In this document: positions 47,111-56,661 of the stretch, piece by piece | Layout: each line of letters starts with the position of its first letter | Numbering within the stretch: position 1 is the stretch's first letter | Assembly: GCA_900469475.1 (NCBI GenBank) | Contig: UBXG01000008.1 | Coordinates: 186,526-250,525 of the forward strand | Source of the DNA: Hyphomicrobiales bacterium | Lineage (GTDB): Bacteria > Pseudomonadota > Alphaproteobacteria > Rhizobiales > Rhizobiaceae | Reading direction: 5' to 3' | Length of the DNA stretch: 64,000 nt | The notes under the pieces: generated by a model | What the model was told of the DNA's origin: nothing | Databases searched by the model: none | The model's input: only the letters and a program-made list of their open reading frames with translations | Translations under genes and position numbers: made by a program

Positions 47111-47160
47111 CGCCGGAGCGGTTTAAACTTCCCGCCCGATCGTTTCAATCGGCTCCGGCG
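47111..47160. other. nested stem-loop between DnaJ and DegP genes
   Basis: CGCCGGAGC (47111-47119) and GCTCCGGCG (47152-47160) pair perfectly, enclosing a second hairpin CCGAT...ATCGG (47136-47152). It lies in the 279-base spacer that otherwise holds no supported gene. It is probably a structured 3' element of degP or a small RNA. Confidence 0.5.
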
Positions 47161-47339
47161 CTATTTGTACCATCACAAAGGCAGAGTTTGGACAAAAAGA
47201 GTCAGGTGTCAAAAACGGAAAGGTTTCCGTTGTGGAAAGGTGGCGTTCAGGACATAGGCCACGTGGAGACGGCGAAACAAGACAAATTCGGCACGCTCCG
47301 TTGCTGGAAGCGGGCCGATCATTCAATGCCTCAGATCTT

Positions 47340-48842
47340 CTAAGCGGCCGAGAACGGCACGGCGACGAAGGTCTTGTTGCCGTCTCGCTCGATCAGGAGC
47401 AGGACGGACTTGCGGCCATCCTTGCCGGCTTTGGCAACGGCCGTCTGCACCTCATGGGCGTTGTGGACCGGCTGATCATTGACCGAGACGATAATGTCGC
47501 CGGTTTGGATGCCGGCCGCAGCGGCGGGCTTCTCCGGATTGACGCTGGCAACGACGGCGCCCTCGACGCCATGCGGCAGGTTCAACTGCTCACGCACATC
47601 CGGTGTTAGGTTGGCAAGGCCGACGCCAATGCTCGGTTGATTGGAGGGCTGGACCTTGCCGTCGCCAGCGTCGTTGGCGGCCTGCTTGCTGTCGTCATTG
47701 CCGCCGATGGTGACATTGACGTCCATGCTCTTGCCGTCGCGCCACAGGGTGATGGAACGTTTGTCACCGGGAGAGAGATCGGCGACCAGCCGCGACAGAT
47801 CCTTCGGCGTCTTCACGCTCTCGTTGCCGACGGCGGTGACGATGTCGCCGCTCTTGATGCCGGCGCGGGCGGCCGGGGTATCGTCATTGACGCTGGCGAC
47901 AAGCGCACCCTGGGTCTGCGAGAGGCCCATGGCATTGGCGATATCCGAGGTCACCGGCTGGATGGCGACGCCGAGATAGCCGTGATCGATCGAGCCGTTC
48001 TTCTCCAGCTTGGCGACGATCGCCTTGGCCTCGGCAGAGGGAATGGCAAAGCCGACACCGACGCTGCCGCCGTTCGGCGAGTAGATGGCAGTGTTGATGC
48101 CGACGACATTGCCTTCGCGGTCGACCAGCGGCCCGCCGGAATTGCCGTGATTGATGGGGGCATCGATCTGGATGAAATCGTCATAAGGGCCGCTGTGCAG
48201 GTCGCGGCCGCGAGCCGAGACGATGCCGGCGGTGACGGTCGTGCCGATGCCGAAGGGATTGCCTATGGCGAGAATCTGGTCGCCAAGCTTCAGCTTGTCG
48301 GAGTCACCCCAGGCGATGGTGGCGAGCGGCTTCGGCGCGTTGATCTTCAGGACGGCAAGGTCCGACTTGGCATCGGCACCCAAAAGCTTGGCAGGCAGTT
48401 CGGTGCCGTCATCGAGCGTCACCTTGATGTCGACCGCATTCTGAATGACGTGATTGTTGGTGACGATGACGCCATCGGGGCTGATGATAAAGCCGGAGCC
48501 GAGCGCCATGGCGCGCTGGTTCTGTTGTTGGCGCGGCATCTGCTTCGGGAAGGGGATACCCTGGTTTTCGAAAAATTGCCGGAACTGCTCGTCCATCGGC
48601 GAGTTGCTGCCGTCGGCGCCGGTATCGGTCGCCTTCATGGTGGTGGTGACGGTGACGACGGCCGGCTTGTCGGCATCGACGATCGGAGCGAAGGATCCGC
48701 CGGGTGCGATGATGCCGGCCGGTTCGGCGGCCGAGGCGACGGTTGCGGATGTGCTGAAGGCAAAAGGCAATGCGCCGGCGCCGACGATGATAGCGGCACC
48801 GACAATGGCGGCTGTGCGATGTTTGCGGAGAAGAGAAGGCAT
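47340..48842 (-). CDS. degP: DegP/HtrA-type periplasmic serine protease
   Basis: A 500-residue protease-chaperone. It has a signal sequence (about 1-39, ending ASA) and a trypsin-like domain with catalytic His131, Asp161 and Ser235 (GNSGGPL). Two PDZ domains follow (about 280-370 and 400-490; GVAIQPVT and GVGLANLT open them). The DegP/HtrA family degrades or refolds damaged periplasmic proteins. A strong hairpin at 48934-48966 lies upstream on the same transcript or promoter, a candidate control element. Confidence 0.93.
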   Translation of the reverse strand: MPSLLRKHRTAAIVGAAIIVGAGALPFAFSTSATVASAAEPAGIIAPGGSFAPIVDADKPAVVTVTTTMKATDTGADGSNSPMDEQFRQFFENQGIPFPKQMPRQQQNQRAMALGSGFIISPDGVIVTNNHVIQNAVDIKVTLDDGTELPAKLLGADAKSDLAVLKINAPKPLATIAWGDSDKLKLGDQILAIGNPFGIGTTVTAGIVSARGRDLHSGPYDDFIQIDAPINHGNSGGPLVDREGNVVGINTAIYSPNGGSVGVGFAIPSAEAKAIVAKLEKNGSIDHGYLGVAIQPVTSDIANAMGLSQTQGALVASVNDDTPAARAGIKSGDIVTAVGNESVKTPKDLSRLVADLSPGDKRSITLWRDGKSMDVNVTIGGNDDSKQAANDAGDGKVQPSNQPSIGVGLANLTPDVREQLNLPHGVEGAVVASVNPEKPAAAAGIQTGDIIVSVNDQPVHNAHEVQTAVAKAGKDGRKSVLLLIERDGNKTFVAVPFSAA

Positions 48843-48933
48843 GGCGAAAGTCCCTTGCGAGATCGTTGGCGGTTTGGCGGCTCGTCCATACCGGGGACGG
48901 GCTTCGATTGGTCCGCGTCAATTTTGCGAGCGA

Positions 48934-48966
48934 CTTTGTTTCCCGTTTTTACTACGGGAAGCAAAG
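48934..48966. promoter_or_regulatory. 13-bp stem-loop upstream of degP
   Basis: CTTTGTTTCCCGT (48934-48946) pairs with ACGGGAAGCAAAG (48954-48966), one G-T wobble, seven-base loop, about 95 bases before the degP start. It could be an envelope-stress operator, an RNA structure in the 5' leader or an RNA thermometer. The spacer to the left is very AT-rich. Confidence 0.55.
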
Positions 48967-49103
48967 TATAGATTTGAATTGGCGCTTGGTGTTAATATGA
49001 TCCGCAAATTGTGTTTTACAAATTAAATATTGATCATGTTTTTATTGCAAAATTTTAAGATATTACATGAATTTAATGTTGGTTGGCCGGAATTTTTCCA
49101 TAT

Positions 49104-49781
49104 TTAAAGCTGCGCTGCCGGCCAACGCTTGAGGGCCTCTATTCCAAGCTCTGTCAAAGCGTAGATGCCGCGGTCAATGCGCTCGAACCAGCCGTAAACG
49201 TTGTCCCTCAGAATTTGCGGGGCCTTCGGTGCTGCTTCGCGCATGTCTTTCGGGCGTTGCGCTCCGTTTTCGATGGCAGCGGCGCAGGCAAGGGCCTGTT
49301 GGCGATAGGCGGTCATGATCGGCTTGCGCGTGCTGCCGCCTAGGGCCGGATCCCCCTTGCGCCGGCGATGCTCTTCCACAAGGCGTGACCTGCGCCGCGC
49401 ATTCTTGCGCGGCATCGGCGCGACGGGGCTGACGACGATGTCGACGACATCGCTGTCCGAGACGGTCAGCATGCCGAAGCCCAGCCTTCGGCAAAGGTCG
49501 CGGAACCGACGATCGCCTTCCCGACCCTTGCCCTTTGCCGAGACGCGGGCGGCGATCCAGACCTCGTCGCTGGCAGCAGCGCGATCCACCGCCTGCAGGA
49601 CGAGTTCGAGGTTGAAGGTCATCTTCAGTTCGCAGATGACGACGACAGGCGGCTCGCCATCAGTCAGGCCGACAAGGTCGCAGCCGCCGATCTCGCCTTT
49701 TACCGCATAGCCGGCCGCTTCGAGAAATGACTTGATCGGGAGATAGAGCGCCGTTTCCAAATCCGCCTCCGGGCTTTGCAC
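49104..49781 (-). CDS. DUF2161 protein with PD-(D/E)XK nuclease-like core
   Basis: A 225-residue protein of the DUF2161 family. The core GCDLVGLTDGEPPVVVICELKM (about 33-54, given in parts) matches the PD-(D/E)XK pattern: Asp35, then Glu51-Leu-Lys53. A basic stretch (RKNARRRSRLVEEHRRRK) and a helical end follow. A nuclease-like DNA-binding role is the family expectation but not proven. The start is GTG, with no ATG in frame. Confidence 0.82.
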   Translation of the reverse strand: MQSPEADLETALYLPIKSFLEAAGYAVKGEIGGCDLVGLTDGEPPVVVICELKMTFNLELVLQAVDRAAASDEVWIAARVSAKGKGREGDRRFRDLCRRLGFGMLTVSDSDVVDIVVSPVAPMPRKNARRRSRLVEEHRRRKGDPALGGSTRKPIMTAYRQQALACAAAIENGAQRPKDMREAAPKAPQILRDNVYGWFERIDRGIYALTELGIEALKRWPAAQL

Positions 49782-49871
49782 ATCCGCACGAGATTAGCCG
49801 ATTCGGTTAACCAGAAAGTCGATAGAGGTGCGAGGGCAGCTCCTGCGGCGAAGCCAACTATCGCCGGTTGA

Positions 49872-49897
49872 AAAGGGGCCGGCGACGCGACCCCTTT
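49872..49897 (-). terminator. terminator of the GH94 operon
   Basis: AAAGGGG (49872-49878) and CCCCTTT (49891-49897) form a stem around a GC-rich loop, 16 bases past the GH94 stop. Read on the minus strand it ends in CCCCTTTT, which fits an intrinsic terminator for the leftward operon. Confidence 0.55.
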
Positions 49898-49912
49898 CTG
49901 TTCACGATTGGC

Positions 49913-52900
49913 TTAGGCCGTGAAATCCAGCTTTACCTCGCAGGCGCCGATGGAGGCCGGCAACAACGGCTTGTGGATACGCTCGCCGAATTGCCGCTTG
50001 AAGCCGAAGACGTTGCCGATCAGGCTCTTAGTGTAAAGGCCGGGGCCGCTCGAATAGATGCGCCAACCGCCATCGACGGCGATATCGCCCGCCTTGACGC
50101 GCGCCCATTCCGCAGATGCTTGATAGCGGTCGTCGAAGGCCGCATCGCTGCTGCTGAAATAGGTGTTGCGCTGGCGCAGAGACGCATGTTCCACCCGGCC
50201 GCTGACGGCGATCGGGTTGGCGAGCGCGAGCGCCTGCCACACCGCCTCCGCGTCGTCGTCGAGGGCAAGGGCCTCGCAGTAACGCAGATGCGCATGCACA
50301 TACATGAGCCCGATTTCGCGACCGAAGAAGGACGAGGATTCGGCACGCCGGAACAGCTTCTCCGGACCACCGGAGTATGTTGCCGGCTTTTCCATCAGCC
50401 GCACGCCGTCCGGGAACAGCAGGTTCTCGCGAATGATCTTCATGTGGGCGTGGCGCTGATCCGGCGTGAACAGCCCGCCGATCATCGGCTGCGTCATCGC
50501 GATCAGCGAATAATGCAGCCCGGTGCGGGTATCCTCTGGATGCAGCAGCAATTCGACGCCGTCATGGCTCGGATCGAAGACGCCATAGCCAGCGACGATG
50601 CCGTCCCGCATCAGGAGCCTGTTGAAATCGGCGCGCATGGCAACAGCCGTTGCTTGAAGCGACTGCGCTTCGTCATTGCGGCTGGCGAGCGTCAGGATGT
50701 TGGCGTAGCGCACAAGCTGTTCATACAGAAGTGAAACGGTCCAGCTGCTGACCATCCAATCGCGCAAATGCGGATCGGCCGGCTGCAGGCTGTCGTTCCA
50801 GTCGCCTTCGCCGTAGCGGATGAGGCTCGTGCCCGGCACGAAGCGGCTGCGCACGGTGTCCAGCAGCTTTTCGATGTGATCGGAGATCGTCGCGTGCTCC
50901 GATGTCAGCTGCATCGTGTCGTCGGCACGCCACGGCACCGTTTTGGCAAGGAAGGCGAAGTCGCCGGTCGCCTCGATGTAATCGCACAGCGCCTTCAGCG
51001 GCCAGACGACGATATCGCCATGCGCCTCGCCGGCGCGGATATTGGCGTAGGGCTCCAGCATGAACCATTGTGGCCAGTCGCCGCGATCTCGATACTGCTC
51101 GGAAAAGAGCGTCGAAAGAATTTGCCGGACTTCTTCGTCATGCTCGTAGGCGAGCAGGAATTCGATTGGCCCCTGGCAGACGTCGCGCGTGCCCCAGGCC
51201 GCCCCCGTATATTGTTCGAGCCCATGCGGCACGCTCAGATGGATGATGGCGTCATGCGCAATCCAGGGCAGCATCACGGCCTGCGCCGCCACATCTCGGC
51301 CATCACCCTCGATGCGCGCGCCCCGCGTTACATGGCTCCAGAAGCGGCGCGCCGGCGCCAGCATCTCTTCGCTTTCGACACCGGCGCTGTAGCGCACAGC
51401 AAGGGCTTCGGCCGTATCCGGATCGGTCATCGAGCCCGTGACGGCAAAGCGCAATTCCTTCGTCGGATGCGATTTCAGGGCGATGAATGAGCCATTGCGG
51501 GCGGTGCCGTCGCTATAGAGCAGTTCATCGCCACCAACGGTTTCGAACGCATCCGGGGTTGAGGTGACGAGATGGTATCCAGCCTTCGGATACCGGTCCC
51601 ACAGCCAGGACGGCTGCGGCCGGAAAGAGATGCGCTTGCCTGCCGTATCGACCGCGATGTTCGCCACGGCTTCGTAATCACGTTCGCCAAGCACGATATG
51701 GCCAAATACGAGGAAGCGGCAGGCGGCGCCCTCTACGGAAACGCTCCATTGCATCGCCGGGTCGTCGCCGGAGGCGATTGCCGAAACGATGATGGTGCGG
51801 CCGGAAAGCCGGTAGATCCAACGCACATCGCTCAAGCCCATCTCGAAGGCGGCAGGCACGCCAAGCAGGCGCCAGCCATCGCCGAGATCAGCGAGGATGC
51901 GCAGGCCGCTCGACCGGGTCAGATTGTAGGGATCGCGCGAGACCGAAAACAGCTTGTGGAAAGACGTGTTGCCGATGGTCAGCTGCGCCGCGAAGATGCC
52001 CTGCATCCAGCAGGTGGCGGCCAGTGTCTGGTCATCGAGCAGCATGTTCTGGCCGCTGCGGACGATGGCGCCATGGCGGCGCGCTATCTGCCGCTCCTTT
52101 TCGCGCAGTACGATGTGCCTGTTGTGCGGCCCGTCGTGCACGAAGAAGGAAAGCAGCTTCCCGCCGGCGTGTTCTTCCAGCATACGCTGGGGGTAGAGCG
52201 TATTGATCGCGGCTTGATCCAGATCGTCGCTTTCGGCAAGCGGCGCGTCCTGCACGAGGCTGCGCACTGGTTGTCCAACGGATATCGTCTCCGCTGCCAG
52301 CTCACTTTGAAGCGCCGGCAGGCTATCGAGATTGGCAAGATCGGCGTCGCTGGAAGCGGCCGGATGATCGGCAACGAAGAGGCCGAAGAAGGTCGTGGTC
52401 GCCTTAGCACCGGCGGCGAGCGCAAGCGGCTTCGACTGTATTGTCGGGCAGGCGACCTCGTGCTGGCGGCGCGCACTGGGCAGGCTGGTGCCAAAGTCCG
52501 GCACCATGACGCCATCATTGCCCTTGGACGGCACGAGGAGCTGGATTGCATCGGTCGCGTAGGCCGCCGCACCTTCGAGGCAGCCCTGCGCCAGCCACGG
52601 ATTTCGCCCGCCACCCTGCTTGAGGTTCTGCCTGACCATGATGACAGGGCCGAAGGCGCTATGATCGGCAATGTGGTGATCGATATATTGCGAGGCATAG
52701 GCTTCGCTGTTCATCAGGAAGCCGCGATCGCCGAGGCCGACATCCTGAACGAGAACGAGGTCGGCCGAAAGCGTCGCATTGGTGCTGTTTTCCAGCGAAA
52801 CCTGCCAGAACCATGTGGTCTTGTTCGGGTGCAGCCGCAGGCTGACCGTATGCTTCACACCGGCCGTCTCGCCGCTCCACGAAAAGCCGTTTCTGCCATG

Positions 52901-53173
52901 GCCGAACTGCACGGCAGCCTTTGGCCCGACGATTTCCGCAGTCGCCGGCTTCGCACCACCGATGCGCAGATAGAGCCGGCCGATACCGCCATAGACGGGC
53001 GAACCGAGGACCTGATTGATCATGACGCCGCCCTGCTGGTCGGCAAAGTCGATCGAAAATAGCGTGCCGTTCGGCAGGGCCGAAGCCGAAAGACCGGCGG
53101 TATTGCTGAGGGTGATGAGGCCAAGTTCTTCGCGGCGGGGCGTCTGAAAGCTGCGATTGGTGTCCGAGGACAT
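49913..53173 (-). CDS. GH94 phosphorylase, 1,2-beta-oligoglucan phosphorylase-like
   Basis: A 1086-residue protein of glycoside hydrolase family 94. The catalytic Asp lies in EGDWND near residue 790, after the (alpha/alpha)6 barrel blocks AAWGTRDVCQGP and the FMLEPYANIRAGEAHGD loop. The long N-terminal beta region and total length match 1,2-beta-oligoglucan phosphorylases better than cellobiose phosphorylases (about 810). The enzyme would split beta-glucans with phosphate to glucose-1-phosphate. It is cytosolic (no signal peptide). The gene follows a beta-mannosidase-like gene after a hairpin at 53304. Confidence 0.78.
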   Translation of the reverse strand: MSSDTNRSFQTPRREELGLITLSNTAGLSASALPNGTLFSIDFADQQGGVMINQVLGSPVYGGIGRLYLRIGGAKPATAEIVGPKAAVQFGHGRNGFSWSGETAGVKHTVSLRLHPNKTTWFWQVSLENSTNATLSADLVLVQDVGLGDRGFLMNSEAYASQYIDHHIADHSAFGPVIMVRQNLKQGGGRNPWLAQGCLEGAAAYATDAIQLLVPSKGNDGVMVPDFGTSLPSARRQHEVACPTIQSKPLALAAGAKATTTFFGLFVADHPAASSDADLANLDSLPALQSELAAETISVGQPVRSLVQDAPLAESDDLDQAAINTLYPQRMLEEHAGGKLLSFFVHDGPHNRHIVLREKERQIARRHGAIVRSGQNMLLDDQTLAATCWMQGIFAAQLTIGNTSFHKLFSVSRDPYNLTRSSGLRILADLGDGWRLLGVPAAFEMGLSDVRWIYRLSGRTIIVSAIASGDDPAMQWSVSVEGAACRFLVFGHIVLGERDYEAVANIAVDTAGKRISFRPQPSWLWDRYPKAGYHLVTSTPDAFETVGGDELLYSDGTARNGSFIALKSHPTKELRFAVTGSMTDPDTAEALAVRYSAGVESEEMLAPARRFWSHVTRGARIEGDGRDVAAQAVMLPWIAHDAIIHLSVPHGLEQYTGAAWGTRDVCQGPIEFLLAYEHDEEVRQILSTLFSEQYRDRGDWPQWFMLEPYANIRAGEAHGDIVVWPLKALCDYIEATGDFAFLAKTVPWRADDTMQLTSEHATISDHIEKLLDTVRSRFVPGTSLIRYGEGDWNDSLQPADPHLRDWMVSSWTVSLLYEQLVRYANILTLASRNDEAQSLQATAVAMRADFNRLLMRDGIVAGYGVFDPSHDGVELLLHPEDTRTGLHYSLIAMTQPMIGGLFTPDQRHAHMKIIRENLLFPDGVRLMEKPATYSGGPEKLFRRAESSSFFGREIGLMYVHAHLRYCEALALDDDAEAVWQALALANPIAVSGRVEHASLRQRNTYFSSSDAAFDDRYQASAEWARVKAGDIAVDGGWRIYSSGPGLYTKSLIGNVFGFKRQFGERIHKPLLPASIGACEVKLDFTA

Positions 53174-53303
53174 AAGCGTGATCTCGCTGATTCATGGATT
53201 GGATGAGTGGCACTAGATCACAAGGCGCCGTCCGATCATAGGAGGCAATTTGCCATTCACCAGCGCAATCTTTTGTGACGGCATACGGAAAATATAGGCC
53301 TAG

Positions 53304-53324
53304 ATCCGGCGCAACGCGCCGGAT
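53304..53324. other. nine-bp triloop hairpin between GH2 and GH94 genes
   Basis: ATCCGGCGC (53304-53312) and GCGCCGGAT (53316-53324) pair perfectly with an AAC loop. It could be an intercistronic stabiliser or partial terminator that lowers GH94 expression relative to GH2. No T-run follows on the minus strand. Confidence 0.55.
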
Positions 53325-53348
53325 ATTTTCGCGTACGGAGGCGCGGTT

Positions 53349-55817
53349 TCAGTGATTTGGAAGCTCCGCAACCTGGTTGGCCGTGCGAAGGATTGCCGAA
53401 AGATCGGCATCGTCGAAGGCTTCCTTGGAAATGCCTTTGGTCTGGAACGTCCTGCTTTCCCCGGGCGCGAGATTGACGAGCATGTCGTCGACCTCGGCAT
53501 TCGGATTGATGCGATCGACGAACAGGCAGACATCCCGTAGGAACGACTGCGCCGTGATGGTGACTGCAACACCGTCCACCGTCTGGACGCTCTCGACGTC
53601 AAAGCGCGGCTGCGGATATTGCAGCTTCATATCCTTCTCGAAGAACCACCACGCTTCCGCATCGCCGAGGCGGGCGCGCAGATATTCGCGGCGCGGATCG
53701 CTTGGGGTCGCGACCTCGACCGGAATCTCGATATCGGCATTCTCGAAGCGATCGCACAGGATGCGCCAGACATGGTGACGGGCAAGCAGCTTGCCGTTGA
53801 AATCGAAGCGCTCGACTGTGAAGGGCACGCGCCAGAACAGCGTTGCGTCATTAACGGCGACCGCAGCCAAGCCATCACCGCGCGGCTGGATGGTGAGCAG
53901 ATGCGTCGCATAGCTATGCTTCAAGGCATACCAGAGCGGTTTCTTCCGGCCAGCGCCATCGACGGCCGCCCAGGAGGTGACCGGCCAGCAATCGTTAAGC
54001 TGCCAGACGATGGTGCCCATACAGGTTGGCCGATGCGAGCGCATATGGTCGATGCCGCAGCTGATCGCGCGCGCCTGGTTCAGCTGGGTGACGAAGAGCC
54101 AGTCGTCGAAATTTTGCGGGTGGGGAAACCAGCCTTCCAACCCCTGCAGAAGCTTGTCGTTGCCGCCGGTTGCCTTCTGGTGATGCAGGACCGCGGGGGA
54201 GGCCGGGGCGCGATCCTTCTCGCGAACGGATTGGGCAAGGGTTGCGAATGTCGGCGGTGCTTGCCAGCCGAATTCGGAGCAGAAGCGCGGGATATAGTTG
54301 CGGTAGATCTCGTAGCCCGCCTCGTTCCAGACGTCCCAGATGTGCTTGCAGCCATGTTCGTCCGCGTTCGGCGCGATCTCCATGGAGCCGGAATAGGGGC
54401 TGCCCGGCCAATAGGGTCGGGTGGGATCGATCTCGGCCACCAGCTTCGGGAGGAGGTCGAGGTAGTAGCCGGCGCCCCAGGGGCGATTGCCGAGCACGTC
54501 TTGCCAGCCCCAGTCGAAATAGCCCCAGATATTCTCGTTATTGCCGTTCCAGATGACCAGCGAGGCATAGGGCATCAGTCGCGTGATCGCCTCACGCGCT
54601 TCCGCCTCGATCTCGCTGTAGACCGGCTCTTCTTCGGGATAGGTGGCGCAGGCAAACAGGAAATCCTGCCAGACCATGATGCCGGCGGCATCGCATTCCT
54701 CGTAGAACGTATCGGTCTCATAGATGCCGCCGCCCCAGACCCGCAGCATGTTCATATTGGCATCGCGGGCCTGGGCGATCCGCTCACGATAGCGTTCACG
54801 CGTCACGCGTGGCAGGAAGCAATCGTCGGGGATCCAGTTGGCGCCGCGCGCAAAGACCGGGACGTCGTTGACGACGAGCGTGAAGGCGGAGCCAATCTCG
54901 TCCGGTGTCGTATCCAGCCGCGCGGAGCGGAAGCCGACGCGCCGCTTCCAGCCGTCGAGCGCCGCACCGTCCGAGCCGAGCAGCTGCAGGTCGAGATCGT
55001 AAAGCGGCTGACCGCCCATGCCATGCGGCCACCAGACCTGCGGGTTGTCGATCCGGCACTCGATCAGCGCGTGGGTCTCGCCTTGCGCGACACGCACTTC
55101 CGCGCGCTTGCCGCCGATGGAGAGCACGAGTGCCACGCTGTCCGTGCCCTTGTCGGCCCATTCGATCTCGACATGCAGGCGCGCGACGCCCTGGCTGCCT
55201 TGCAGGGTGATTTCTGGCCGGATGCTGCCGAGACGGGCCTTCGACCAGCTCTCGATAACGATTGGTTTCCAGATGCCCGCGGTGACGATCGTCGGACCCC
55301 AGTCCCAGCCGAAATTGCAGGCCATCTTGCGGATGAGATTGCTCGGACCGGGATAATTCTGGGGAATATCGGCGGCGCTGCCGAGCTGTTTGCGGACCTC
55401 CTCGCCATGTTCATAGGCGGATTGGAAATCGACGATTAACTCGTTGCGGCCGCTTTTCAGGTGATCGCCTATGTCGAAGCGGTAGCTGCGATGCATGTTC
55501 CGGGTTTCGCCGAGCAAACTGCCGTTCAGTTCCAGGCGTGCTGCGGTGTCGAGGCCAAGGCAGGAAAGATCGATGCGCTCGGCGTCCTCGCCATTCCAGT
55601 CGAAGGCTAGGCGATACCGCCAGGCGGAATGCCCAATCCAGTCCTGAGAAATCTCGTTGACGTCGAGATAGGGGTCGGTGATCAGCTGCGCCGCCATCAG
55701 GTCGAGATGCACATTGCCGGGTACTGCCGCCGGGATCGTATTGGGCAGGGCCGGTGCACTGGATGGCGCGCGAAGGCGTGAGATGGTCCAGCCGGTGTCG
55801 AGCGTCTGTCTTTTCAT
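53349..55817 (-). CDS. GH2 beta-mannosidase-like enzyme
   Basis: An 822-residue GH2 enzyme with the sugar-binding N-terminal domain (about 1-180), an Ig-like domain and a TIM barrel. The acid/base is Glu428 in WNGNNENIW and the nucleophile is Glu515 in FCSEFGWQ, both in beta-mannosidase context (FGWDWGP and MLRVWGGGIYE are also family blocks). It would release mannose from beta-mannosides. There is no signal peptide, so it acts on imported oligosaccharides. The gene starts 28 bases after the GntR gene, so they share a transcript. Confidence 0.88.
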   Translation of the reverse strand: MKRQTLDTGWTISRLRAPSSAPALPNTIPAAVPGNVHLDLMAAQLITDPYLDVNEISQDWIGHSAWRYRLAFDWNGEDAERIDLSCLGLDTAARLELNGSLLGETRNMHRSYRFDIGDHLKSGRNELIVDFQSAYEHGEEVRKQLGSAADIPQNYPGPSNLIRKMACNFGWDWGPTIVTAGIWKPIVIESWSKARLGSIRPEITLQGSQGVARLHVEIEWADKGTDSVALVLSIGGKRAEVRVAQGETHALIECRIDNPQVWWPHGMGGQPLYDLDLQLLGSDGAALDGWKRRVGFRSARLDTTPDEIGSAFTLVVNDVPVFARGANWIPDDCFLPRVTRERYRERIAQARDANMNMLRVWGGGIYETDTFYEECDAAGIMVWQDFLFACATYPEEEPVYSEIEAEAREAITRLMPYASLVIWNGNNENIWGYFDWGWQDVLGNRPWGAGYYLDLLPKLVAEIDPTRPYWPGSPYSGSMEIAPNADEHGCKHIWDVWNEAGYEIYRNYIPRFCSEFGWQAPPTFATLAQSVREKDRAPASPAVLHHQKATGGNDKLLQGLEGWFPHPQNFDDWLFVTQLNQARAISCGIDHMRSHRPTCMGTIVWQLNDCWPVTSWAAVDGAGRKKPLWYALKHSYATHLLTIQPRGDGLAAVAVNDATLFWRVPFTVERFDFNGKLLARHHVWRILCDRFENADIEIPVEVATPSDPRREYLRARLGDAEAWWFFEKDMKLQYPQPRFDVESVQTVDGVAVTITAQSFLRDVCLFVDRINPNAEVDDMLVNLAPGESRTFQTKGISKEAFDDADLSAILRTANQVAELPNH

Positions 55818-55845
55818 GTCATATGTCCGTGATGAAAGGGATGCC

Positions 55846-56547
55846 TCAAACAGCCTTTGGCGCGATGAATTGCAGACCCGCCTGCAGGTGGCGGTTCATG
55901 TGATAGGCGTAGGCGATTCGATCCCGTTGTTGCAACGCTTCGATGATGGCGCGATGGTCATGATAGGCGCTGTCGACCGCTTCGCGTGAGCGCTTGCCCG
56001 CCTCCATCAGTCGCTGCAACAATGGCTGCAGAATGCCATAGACTTGTGACAAGGTTTGATTGCCGGCGAAGCCGATAAGGGCGGCGTGAAACCGGAAATC
56101 AAGTTCGGCAGCCTCGGCCAATGTCGATGCGGCCTTCATTGCGTCGTTGATGGAGCGCAGCCTGTCGATGGCGGTTTCGTCGAGAGTTTCGAACAGAAGG
56201 TCACTGAGATTGACCTCGATGAGGCGACGAAAGCCCTGGATATCGAGAAAGCTTTCTGCCGAGATGTCGATAGCGAAGGAGAAGAGTTCCATCAGCGCCT
56301 GCTGGCGGCGGTCCGTAATCACTGCGCCGACCTTCTGGCGGCTTTCGACAATGCCATAGGCCTTCAGGATGCGGATTGCTTCGCGCACTGTATTGCGGCT
56401 GGCATTGAACATGGAAGCGAGTTCGGCTTCCGAGGGTAGGGCGTCTCCGAGACCGAGATTGCGCTCGCGCATCAGCCGTCGCAGCGCGTCGACCACCTGA
56501 TCGACCGCCGAACCCCTATCCTCGATGTCAGCGGTATCTGCCACCAT
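55846..56547 (-). CDS. FadR-type GntR regulator
   Basis: A 233-residue regulator. The N-terminal winged helix-turn-helix (LPSEAELASMFNASRNTVREAI) is followed by an all-helical FCD effector domain with the metal/ligand His residues (DFRFHAALI, YHDHRAIIEAL). It is the first gene of the leftward GH2/GH94 operon and is divergent from mannonate dehydratase; a GACCA-N6-TGGTC dyad lies between. UxuR-like, so it probably senses a uronate or mannonate-type acid (inference). Confidence 0.92.
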   Translation of the reverse strand: MVADTADIEDRGSAVDQVVDALRRLMRERNLGLGDALPSEAELASMFNASRNTVREAIRILKAYGIVESRQKVGAVITDRRQQALMELFSFAIDISAESFLDIQGFRRLIEVNLSDLLFETLDETAIDRLRSINDAMKAASTLAEAAELDFRFHAALIGFAGNQTLSQVYGILQPLLQRLMEAGKRSREAVDSAYHDHRAIIEALQQRDRIAYAYHMNRHLQAGLQFIAPKAV

Positions 56548-56563
56548 CTCTCCTCCGCTATCG

Positions 56564-56579
56564 GACCATATTGTTGGTC
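56564..56579. promoter_or_regulatory. GACCA-N6-TGGTC dyad between GntR and uxuA
   Basis: A perfect five-base inverted repeat six bases apart, placed between two divergent starts. FadR/UxuR-type regulators bind short palindromes with a TGGTC-like core, so this is the most likely operator for both transcripts. Confidence 0.7.
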
Positions 56580-56661
56580 AATAAGAGGTGTCAACCGTGA
56601 TACGACGGGTAGACATTTTGCCTTTCAAGGATATTTTGACCCACAAATGGGGAGGTGTCAT

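Noticed and set aside
47123-47326. Open frame of 67 residues between the DnaJ and DegP genes
   Set aside because: It contains the nested stem-loop, lacks a convincing ribosome site and has no recognisable features.
53619-55439. Open frame of 606 residues opposite the GH2 gene
   Set aside because: It has no domain or ribosome site, and the minus-strand GH2 has both catalytic glutamates in place.
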